DNA of 13,939 nucleotides, from positions 1-13,939 of the forward strand of contig JAGLLI010000047.1 of the NCBI GenBank assembly GCA_023140595.1. The letters run 5' to 3'. The notes under the pieces are model-generated. The model was not told where the DNA came from and ran no database searches. It saw nothing but the letters and a program-made list of their open reading frames with translations. This DNA is from Candidatus Parcubacteria bacterium. Its GTDB lineage: Bacteria > Patescibacteriota > Patescibacteriia > Patescibacteriales > UBA12075. Positions 1-7,000 of the stretch are shown here, one piece after another. Made by a program: the position numbers and the translations under genes. The stretch's first letter is position 1. Every line of letters starts with the position of its first letter.

Positions 1-35
1 GACGGTAGTATTCTGTATGACCCAAAAATTGCCTT

Positions 36-311
36 ATGAATTATTATAGAACGTTTGGCAGGGAAATAAATTTGAATTTTGCTGAAAATATAAAGTTTGA
101 AGAAGCGGCGCGTATTGAAGCGGGAATTGAAATTGAAAAAATAATCAGATTAATACATACATTTGATGAATATAGCAGGGAAGTGCTGTTGCTCAAGTTT
201 GTGGATCAGCTTAGTAATCCTGAAATAGCGCGAATTCTTGGAAAAAACGAAGGGACCGTTAGAACGCAAATTTCAAGAGCTCTTGTTGTTTTAAGAAAAA
301 AATTAAAGTAA
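36..311 (+). CDS. ECF-type RNA polymerase sigma factor, C-terminal part (5' end broken or frameshifted)
   Basis: A sigma-70 family factor that would direct RNA polymerase to a small regulon. The 91 visible residues begin inside the end of region 2.4 (NYYR, residues 2-5, like the xDYYR of ECF factors). They then carry a complete region 4 helix-turn-helix at about residues 40-91 (SREVLLLKF, EIARILGKNEGTVRTQISRA), which contacts the -35 element. Regions 2.1-2.3 are absent in this frame. Stop codons lie upstream in frame at 6-8 and 18-20, and no ribosome binding site precedes the ATG, so this start is probably not real. Reading past it, PKNCL fits the usual A(K/R)NL that precedes region 2.4, so homology extends upstream of the ATG. 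The preceding frame (bases 1-27) encodes GSILYDPK, which loosely resembles the SWLY.IAK of sigma factors. The gene is therefore either frameshifted there or wrongly assembled. It is followed after 2 bases by the DUF5667 gene. Confidence 0.75.
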   Translation: MNYYRTFGREINLNFAENIKFEEAARIEAGIEIEKIIRLIHTFDEYSREVLLLKFVDQLSNPEIARILGKNEGTVRTQISRALVVLRKKLK

Positions 312-313
312 AT

Positions 314-1225
314 ATGGATAATTTAGAAAAACAATTAAATAATCTGCCAAAGAAAAAGTTGAGCATGCGCGCTAATTACGCGTTAAGATTTAAGCTTTAT
401 AGAGCTATATGGCAAAAAAATATTGATATGTATGTTCAGTATTTTAGTTTTAAAAGGCATTTGCCGCCTTTAATAGCTGCGCTTGTTTTGATTAGCTTGA
501 TTGTTGGAGTGCCCGGGTATGCTTACGCAAATGAAAACGTAACAGCTGTTCATTATTTATATGGAGTAAAAAAAGCTGTTGAGAAAATTGAGCTTGCCTT
601 TGCATTTTCAGAAGAAGATAAACAAGAAAAACAGGAAAAATTTATAACAAGACGGCTTAATGAAGCGGAAATTTTAAGTCAAAACACAGGCGCTGAAGAA
701 CATAATTTGGCATTAGTGGAAACAATTAATGATGCCATGGAGTTAAAAAAAGAAATAAAAATAATTGAAAAACAAGAAAATAAACAAATTCAAACCTTAA
801 CGCAAATCGCAAATACTGTTGGCATTAAAGCGGAAGAGGAAGTTTTGGATACCGTAGCAGAGGCATTAGAGATGGTAAAAAAAGCGCAGCCGGACAAAGA
901 AAAGAAAAAAAATATTAATAATAAACCGCGTATGGAATTGCAAAATAATGCCATTGAACAAACCATTAATATAATTCAAGATGAAATTGAAAAATTAAAT
1001 GATGATTTAGAATATAATGGCTACAAGAAAGAAGATGTTCAAACTTTAAATAAACATCTTGAAAAAAAGATTGAAAAAGCCAAAGACGCGATTAGAAAAA
1101 ATAATATCAATGCCGCCAGCGCAATCATAAATTCAACCGCGGCGCTTACTAATAATGCAAAGCATTTTTTAAAGGAAAAGAAAAATAATAACAGCAAATC
1201 CGGAAAATTGAATAAGAAGAAATAG
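314..1225 (+). CDS. DUF5667-type single-pass membrane protein, putative anti-sigma partner
   Basis: A 303-residue protein with a short N-terminal cytoplasmic part (about residues 1-48, basic), one membrane segment at about 50-68 (PPLIAALVLISLIVGVPGYA), and a long charged, helical outside part. Residues about 74-150 match the style of DUF5667: a short VTAVHYLYGVKKAVEKIELAF stretch, then a Glu/Lys/Gln-rich helix with RRLNEAEIL. Residues about 150-290 are mostly predicted coiled coil, ending in a low-complexity Lys/Asn tail. The start lies 2 bases after the sigma factor stop, so the two are very likely co-transcribed and translationally coupled. In this family such genes commonly follow an ECF sigma factor. 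An anti-sigma role, with the cytoplasmic end holding the sigma factor and the outer part sensing, is inferred from position and topology only. No zinc-finger anti-sigma motif (HxxxCxxC) is present. Confidence 0.7.
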   Translation: MDNLEKQLNNLPKKKLSMRANYALRFKLYRAIWQKNIDMYVQYFSFKRHLPPLIAALVLISLIVGVPGYAYANENVTAVHYLYGVKKAVEKIELAFAFSEEDKQEKQEKFITRRLNEAEILSQNTGAEEHNLALVETINDAMELKKEIKIIEKQENKQIQTLTQIANTVGIKAEEEVLDTVAEALEMVKKAQPDKEKKKNINNKPRMELQNNAIEQTINIIQDEIEKLNDDLEYNGYKKEDVQTLNKHLEKKIEKAKDAIRKNNINAASAIINSTAALTNNAKHFLKEKKNNNSKSGKLNKKK

Positions 1226-1228
1226 TTG

Positions 1229-1246
1229 CGCAAATTATATTTTTGC
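1229..1246 (+). other. Short inverted repeat (CGCAAA/TTTGCG) after the DUF5667 gene
   Basis: The arms CGCAAA and TTTGCG (6 bp) flank a 6-base AT loop just after the stop codon. A T run lies inside the 3' arm rather than after it, so this is a poor intrinsic terminator. It may be a weak terminator for the sigma/DUF5667 operon, and it overlaps the presumed -35 of the next gene. Confidence 0.3.
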
Positions 1247-1271
1247 GGTTTACAAGCCTAAATGATATAAT
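1243..1271 (+). promoter_or_regulatory. Promoter of the PBP1C-like gene, predicted leaderless start
   Basis: A perfect TATAAT box at 1266-1271 has a partial -35 match, TTGCGG at 1243-1248, with a 17-base spacer. The last base of the -10 is 7 bases before the A of the ATG at 1278, which is the usual distance from the -10 to the transcription start. No Shine-Dalgarno sequence is present, so the mRNA probably begins at or next to the start codon. The -10 is strong and the -35 weak. Confidence 0.55.
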
Positions 1272-1277
1272 TTAATC

Positions 1278-3431
1278 ATGCGATTCAATAATTTAACAAA
1301 GAAAAAAATTGCGGTATTTTGTTTGGCGCTGTTTGCGCTTTTTTTAGTTGGCTTTTTGTGTAAAAGTAATAATTTAACAAACGAAATTGTAAGCGCTTAT
1401 AAAACACGCCAATCGTTTGCCGTTTATGATCGCCAAAACGAACTTGTTTATCTTAGGCCGAATACGTCTGGATATTGGGCGGAATATGGCAGTCAAGCGC
1501 CTGATGAATTTAAACGATTGTTGCTTATTAAAGAGGACAAGTATTTTTATTATCACCCGGGAGTTAATCCTGTAAGCACAATGCGCGCTTTTAAAAATTA
1601 TATTTTAAGAAAAGATAATTTAACATCAAGCACAATTACCCAGCAGTTGGTTAAAATTATTTTAGCAACTGAGGCTGAAAGAAATTTTAAAAATAAATTT
1701 AAGGAAGCCATTTACGCGCTTGGCTTGGAATTGCGCTTAGACAAAGATGAAATTTTGCAAATGTATGTTAACTCAATTTATCTTGGAAATAAAACGCAAG
1801 GGATTAAAAGCGCTTCCCGCCTGTATTTTGGAGTTGCGCCGGAAATGTTAACAGATATTCAGATAATTCAGTTGTTGGCGGCTATTAGTAATCCGTCTCA
1901 TGCTAATCCTTTTAGTAAAAATACCGAAGATAATATATCACGCGTATCAAAATTATTGGATGTTGACTTAAATCAGGATTTTGTTATCAAAGAAAGCGAA
2001 AAAAAACAGCACTTATCAGATTTTGCCGATTATACGCGGAAAGACACTTATTTTGAATTGGAAAATATGGGAACAGCTGACACAGAGCATAAGCAGTTAA
2101 GCATTGATCACGCGCTTACTGATAATATTCGTGAATTATTGCAAACGAATTTACAAATATTAATTGAAAAAGACGCAGCTAATGGCGCTGTCGTAGTTAT
2201 TAAAATGCCTGAAAATGAGCTTCTTGCAATTGTCGGAACGCCTTATCCGGCGCTTGATACGCATGGCTATCAAATAAATATGGCAACTCGTCCGAGACCG
2301 ATCGGCTCTACGGTCAAGCCTTTTATTTATGTCAAAGGATTTGAAAAAGATTTAAGACCGTTTACTCGCGTTGAAGATAAAGAGTATAAATATATTATTA
2401 ACTCCGGTTTTGCTTTTTATCCAAAGAATTATGATTATGAATATAGGGGTGAAGTTGATTTGCATTATGCGTTATCAAACAGTTTAAATGTGCCGACTGT
2501 AAAAGTGTTTGAGCATGTCGGCATTAATAATTTTTCCGAGTTTTTATTATTTGATCTGGTATTCTCGCCTGTGCAGCCAATTGAAAATTACCAACTAAGC
2601 ATAGCCTTGGGCGGTTTGGAAATGGATTTATTAGCATTGTCTTATTATTTTACAATTTTTCCAAATAACGGTTATTTAAAACCGCTAAAATTATATCAAA
2701 ACGGCGGATGGCCGGATTATCAAACAACATCGGATTTTAGGCAAGATACAAAGTGCACCCCAGGGGCATTTCCTGCGGGGCACCCTTTGGGTAAAAGAAT
2801 TGTTAAAGAAAAATATATACAGTTGATTAATAAAATTTTATCTGACAGAAAAACAGGCATAGAACAATTCGGAATGAAAAGCAATCTTAATCTTCCGTAT
2901 TCAAATTACGCGGTCAAAACCGGAACTTCACGCGATTTTCATGACAGTTGGACAATCGGCTATACTCCTGATTTTTTGGTTGGTGTCTGGGTTGGCAATA
3001 GCGCCAATACGCCCATGAACAAAGTTTCTGGTCAAAGCGGAGCCGGACGCGTTTGGCAGGATGTTATGAATTTATTATATAATTCCGAGCACAACAAACA
3101 AACAGCTTTTAAATTTAATTTAATTACGGAATTTAATGAAAACGGCAATCTTGTTTACGGTTTGCCCGGAGACGCTTATTCCGAGCATGTTAATTTATTA
3201 TTAGACAATAAATTAATTATAAATCCGCATAATGGCGATATATTTTTATTGGAAGAGGGTATGGGAATTTTTTTGAAATCCGAAAGGGGAGTTGAATGGT
3301 ATGTTGATGGGGTGTTTTTTGAGCAAGGAAGAGAAGTAATTTTTTCGCCGGTTGATGTGGGGAAATATATGATTAAGGCTGTTGTTGGTGGCGAGGTGGA
3401 GGAGGTTTTGATTTTTGTTGATGAAGAATAA
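1278..3431 (+). CDS. pbpC: Bifunctional penicillin-binding protein, PBP1C type (GT51 transglycosylase and transpeptidase)
   Basis: A 717-residue cell-wall enzyme that would polymerise lipid II into glycan strands and cross-link the stem peptides outside the membrane. It has a signal anchor at about residues 11-27. The GT51 domain (about 55-215) carries the catalytic EDKYFYYHPG (Glu86), STITQQLVK (118-126), FKEAIYALGLE (141-151) and QMYVNSIYLG (161-170). The transpeptidase domain has SxxK at Ser344-Lys347 (GSTVKP), SxN at Ser402-Asn404 (NSLN) and KTGTS at 547-551. All motifs are intact. Residues about 635-717 resemble the C-terminal domain of PBP1C (WYVDG at 674-678). A loop at about 480-506 looks longer than usual and is encoded partly by a GC-rich hairpin (separate entry). 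No ribosome binding site is seen; the ATG is favoured because the signal anchor begins right after it. The 3' end faces the convergent alpha-2-macroglobulin gene, its usual partner. The symbol rests on the C-terminal domain and that pairing. Confidence 0.9.
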   Translation: MRFNNLTKKKIAVFCLALFALFLVGFLCKSNNLTNEIVSAYKTRQSFAVYDRQNELVYLRPNTSGYWAEYGSQAPDEFKRLLLIKEDKYFYYHPGVNPVSTMRAFKNYILRKDNLTSSTITQQLVKIILATEAERNFKNKFKEAIYALGLELRLDKDEILQMYVNSIYLGNKTQGIKSASRLYFGVAPEMLTDIQIIQLLAAISNPSHANPFSKNTEDNISRVSKLLDVDLNQDFVIKESEKKQHLSDFADYTRKDTYFELENMGTADTEHKQLSIDHALTDNIRELLQTNLQILIEKDAANGAVVVIKMPENELLAIVGTPYPALDTHGYQINMATRPRPIGSTVKPFIYVKGFEKDLRPFTRVEDKEYKYIINSGFAFYPKNYDYEYRGEVDLHYALSNSLNVPTVKVFEHVGINNFSEFLLFDLVFSPVQPIENYQLSIALGGLEMDLLALSYYFTIFPNNGYLKPLKLYQNGGWPDYQTTSDFRQDTKCTPGAFPAGHPLGKRIVKEKYIQLINKILSDRKTGIEQFGMKSNLNLPYSNYAVKTGTSRDFHDSWTIGYTPDFLVGVWVGNSANTPMNKVSGQSGAGRVWQDVMNLLYNSEHNKQTAFKFNLITEFNENGNLVYGLPGDAYSEHVNLLLDNKLIINPHNGDIFLLEEGMGIFLKSERGVEWYVDGVFFEQGREVIFSPVDVGKYMIKAVVGGEVEEVLIFVDEE
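2753..2783 (+). repeat. GC-rich palindromic repeat inside the pbpC-like coding region
   Basis: The arms GTG+CCCC+AGG (2753-2764, with CA unpaired) and CCT+GGGG+CAC (2772-2783, with GC bulged) enclose a 7-base loop. It is strikingly GC-rich for its surroundings. The stretch encodes residues 492-505 (KCTPGAFPAGHPLG) in a loop between conserved transpeptidase segments. About 20 of 25 bases at 2756-2780 match the reverse complement of the core of the intergenic element near 10790-10814, which suggests a dispersed repeat family that inserted in frame. Confidence 0.55.
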
Positions 3432-3529
3432 AAAAAACAATCATAGCCCATCACAATAATCAAAAAAATTATAGTTCAAGACTGTTATATTAGCAAAAAA
3501 ACAACCAAAAAATAAAAAATAAAAAATGC

Positions 3530-3558
3530 TTGACAAAAGTATAGCATTGTGCTATACT
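3530..3558 (+). promoter_or_regulatory. Strong sigma-70 promoter of the orphan 111-residue gene
   Basis: A perfect TTGACA at 3530-3535, a 17-base spacer and TATACT at 3553-3558, preceded by TGC (extended -10, TGCTATACT). This is the best promoter in the window. Transcription would start near 3565, giving a leader of about 60 bases before the ATG at 3625. A 12+12 palindrome fills the spacer and the -10. Confidence 0.85.
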
Positions 3559-3561
3559 TTT
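3535..3561. promoter_or_regulatory. Perfect 12+12 palindrome, likely operator over the promoter
   Basis: AAAAGTATAGCA, spacer TTG, TGCTATACTTTT. The arms pair perfectly. The palindrome runs from the last base of the -35 through the spacer and -10, so a dimeric repressor bound here would block RNA polymerase. The 3' arm ends in T6, so as RNA it could also form an AT-rich terminator for the upstream pbpC-like gene, which otherwise has none; the weak stem makes that the second choice. No regulator gene lies beside it. Confidence 0.6.
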
Positions 3562-3610
3562 TTGATGTTTTAAGTCGTTCGTTAATAATTAAATGACCAA
3601 TTAAATATAC

Positions 3611-3616
3611 AGGGGG
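3611..3616 (+). promoter_or_regulatory. Shine-Dalgarno AGGGGG for the 111-residue gene
   Basis: AGGGGG lies 8 bases before the ATG at 3625 and fixes that start. It stands out because the other genes in the window have no recognisable Shine-Dalgarno sequence. Confidence 0.75.
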
Positions 3617-3624
3617 ATGATATC

Positions 3625-3960
3625 ATGACAAAAGAAGAACAACGCAAGGAAAAAATATTCAAAAAAGTGTATCAAGTATTTAGTGAATGCGGGTTCAGGA
3701 TAGAGGCAAAGGATGTCATTGACAGGAAATTTGTAGTATCTCATGACGACGACGATGATTCGCCGCTTTTTGGTACAATTTCCTCATTTGAAATTATAGG
3801 CAATAGTGTATGGTTATATCCTCATTTTGAACGAAGCGTAGGGTGGAATAAGGTAGACGTAATAATTTTGAGTAGTGGAAAAATATATTCCAGCGATTTA
3901 AATGCAATTTATGTATTTCGCAATAACCCCGATTCAGAAATTTTTTTTGATTTTATTTAA
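3625..3960 (+). CDS. Hypothetical protein, 111 residues, in its own promoter/terminator cassette
   Basis: I do not recognise this protein. It has no signal peptide, membrane segment or cysteine-rich motif and looks cytosolic. Residues 1-30 are a charged helix (MTKEEQRKEK, then KVYQVFSECGF). Residues 41-46 contain a five-Asp run (HDDDDD), and the rest alternates short strands with many aromatic residues (NSVWLYPHF, IYVFRN), consistent with a small alpha/beta fold. It is certainly a gene by its signals: a consensus promoter, a Shine-Dalgarno 8 bases before the ATG, and a strong terminator downstream. It sits alone between the convergent pbpC-like and alpha-2-macroglobulin genes. Its translation signals differ from those of its neighbours, which could mean a separate origin. 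The palindromic operator suggests inducible or repressed expression. Confidence 0.8.
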   Translation: MTKEEQRKEKIFKKVYQVFSECGFRIEAKDVIDRKFVVSHDDDDDSPLFGTISSFEIIGNSVWLYPHFERSVGWNKVDVIILSSGKIYSSDLNAIYVFRNNPDSEIFFDFI

Positions 3961-4001
3961 AAAAAAACCGTAAAGGAGGGAATTATTTTATTGCTCTAAA
4001 C

Positions 4002-4034
4002 AAAAGGGGTAACACTAAGTGTCACCCCTTTTTT
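4002..4034. terminator. Bidirectional intrinsic terminator between the orphan gene and the alpha-2-macroglobulin gene
   Basis: The arm AAAAGGGGT + ACAC pairs with GTGT + ACCCCTTTT (one A/C mismatch in the stem, loop TAA), followed by T6 on the plus strand. On the minus strand the stem is followed by TTTTGTTT, so it can also end the convergent alpha-2-macroglobulin transcript whose stop is at 4051. Confidence 0.85.
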
Positions 4035-4050
4035 ATTTTACAAAATTTAT

Positions 4051-7000
4051 TTACTCAACCCCAAACCACCCACCCCCAGTCCTTCCAAAATTCTCAGGAA
4101 AATACATTTCTGAAGCCACGGCTGGCAGATGATGAAATTTGCCCGGAATTAAAACACGGACGTAATAATCATAAATATAAGTGCCTTCCAATAATCTTTC
4201 TTTAAATAAAAATAAACGATCATCGCGCATCTCTACGGCATCAGGACGAATTTGCCTACTTCGTTGCCAGTCGCGCCAGTTGCCTCCGCGGTAGCCGTAA
4301 GGATTTTTATCAGCTGATTTCTTGCCTGTTAAAGACTCTTCACTCTCTGTATCAAGATTAAAATTAACAAGCTCAACACCGGCTGGAATAAAATCTTCTA
4401 TTGCCACGAAATTTCTTGCTTTGGGTGTGATTATTTTAATATGTCCGCGCAAAATATCTCCGACCTTTGCCGAGCTAACTGGATATTTATATTCTTCGTC
4501 ATCGAGCGCGTACAATTCTCGCGTAATAGTAAAACCTTCATCGCGCGGCGGAACCGTGTCAATTGGCAGAAAATATTTAAGCGAAACATCATAATAAAAA
4601 TTATTATTAAGTTTGTTGCGATTAGTCCGATTGAATGTTAGGGGAGTCATTGCGCCAAATTGCATTTCATCAAGCGATATTGTGATCGTGTCTTGCTGTA
4701 AAATATTAGCTGGAGCGTAATCAAAATTGCCAATCTCTTTATTATCAAGCGCGACCCTAAGTTCAAAATCGGATTTATTTTCTTCTTGCCATAGAAGATA
4801 ATCTGTAAAAGCGTCAACAACGCTTAAAGTATTGTTGGTTGAACCCCAAGCTCCGTCTTTGTTGCGGCTTCTAAGCAACCAGCGCATTATGTTATCTAGA
4901 ATAGCATTATCGCGTTTGTCTTTAACCAAGGCTTTAAGCAAAAGGGCTGTATTTTTAATCGGAGTTTCATAATATTGCCAAAGCCATGTTTTATTTTTGG
5001 ATAAATAAGACCCGCGAGAATCTATCTCAATGCGATTTTCCAAAGTGTTATAAATTTTTTGCTTATAGTTGAAATTAAAAATCTTTGGGTTATCAGTTAA
5101 CAGCATAGCCAAATAAACAAGCGAAGTATTGCTTATATCTTCAAGAATAAATTTTTCGTTCTGGATAAATGTTTTAATTTTATTTGCCAATGTTGGGCTT
5201 AAATGTTTAATGCTTTCCCATTGCGACAAAGCGTAAGCTGTAAGAATAACAGTATTTTTATTATTATAAAAATTATGATCGCGATTAATTTTATTTTCTA
5301 AAAAACTGCAAGCTTTTTTTATTTTTTCTTCGTCAACATCATAACCCGCGTCTTGTATTTGCTTAAAAGTATTTACAAGATGCAGAGTTAAATAAAAATT
5401 TGAATGTCCGTAATTATAATAAGTAAAACCGCCATCACTTCTTTGGTTTTGATATAATTCATTTAATCCCACTGCCATTAATTCATCTATTGTGTAAAAT
5501 TTATTTTCATATTCAATATCTTTAATTTGAAATTTATCACCGATATTTTCAAGATTTAAGCCTTTTTTAATAACCGCTATTGTGCTTAACTTGCTGGCAA
5601 TTTGCTCGCTGCACCCGTAAGGAAAAGCAAGCATATAATTTAGGGCATCGCTTAAAAATACAGCCAAAGTAGCGCTGGTTTTAATGGTTAACTCGCCTTT
5701 GTCTTTAATAATGTTGTCAGGCAAGAATATATATTCGCTTGCCTTGTCGTTTTTTGTATATCCGGCAGTGGCAACCGCTTCATAAGTATCATTGCGCCTG
5801 ATCTTGATTGTTTTTTCTACTGTGTCTTCATGAATATTATCTTGAGCGGAAACAGTAAAACTATGAATACCGTCTTGTTTATCAGACGGAGCAAATACAT
5901 TAAAATATATCGTATCTGATTCTCCGTCTTTCAACGCAAGGCTTTTATTTAAATCATCTTCCAAATTAAAACTTGATTCTGCAAGCCTGACATCAAATCT
6001 TTGGTCTTGTCCGGTTTGGTTATAAACTTTGGCTCCGATTGAAAATTTATCGCCTGGAATAATAAAACGCGGTTTTAACGGCGTTAGCATTAATTGTTTG
6101 CGGCTTGTAATCTCCTTATAGCTTACTCCAAGTCTGGTGTCTTTGGTTAGACCGATTGATTCTATTTGCCATGTGGTTAAATTATCAGGCAAAGTAAATT
6201 TTATATTTGCCTTGCCTTTGTTGTCTGTCACTATGACCGCGCGCCACAAAGCAGTGTCTTTAAATATCCCTCTTTTCTTTTTTGCTAAGTCTTCCGATTC
6301 AGCTCCGCCGCCGCCTTTATTGCTAAATCCCAAGCCCTCCTCATCCCTTTCTTTTAATTCAATTTCATGCAAAATATTTTTTAAATTAGCCGCGGTTGAA
6401 ACGGTTAAAGGCAAACCGCCGTAAAAAAACGCTATAGGATTTTTTTTCGGATTGCCCTTCAAAGCCAGGACACTTAAATCCGCGACTGCCACTGACAACT
6501 CGGTTTTAACTCCACGGCCTAAACTATTTTTAACTTCAAAATCAAGAATAACTTCTTCACCCGGCAGATAATATTCTTTGTTGGATTTAACTTGAATATC
6601 CAGCGTTTTCTTTTCAGTATTAATATTAAATTGGATTTTATTATACTTTACGTCCGGTTCAGGAGAAACCAACACGACTGAAGCGTAAATATTTGGAATA
6701 TATTCTTCAATTATATTAAAACGATAATTATACAAACCTTGATTAACATCTATAATCTCATAATCAAATATTTTGCCTCTTTCAATTGAAACCAAAGCCT
6801 TGGCGCTTTTGTAGGGAGATTTTATTATAAAGCTTGCCTTGTCATTGACGTTTAAATTTGTTTTTTCAGCCACCAAGTCAAGCGTATCGTCATTGCTCGG
6901 CTCTATGTCAACTTGTTTTTCTCCATAAACATAAAGATTATAATGAGCGTTAGCTATGTTGCCTCGCCTGTCTTTGGCCTTAATAACAATTTCAAATTGC

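Noticed and set aside
18..20. TGA read as glycine (code 25) to extend the sigma factor upstream
   Set aside because: A TAG at 6-8 still blocks the frame, and all the long genes read through without in-frame TGA while using ordinary GGN glycine codons, so the standard bacterial code fits.
3990..4050. A second coding region after the orphan gene, starting at ATT or TTG
   Set aside because: TTG gives a two-codon reading, and an ATT start would run through the terminator and the macroglobulin coding region with no recognisable product.
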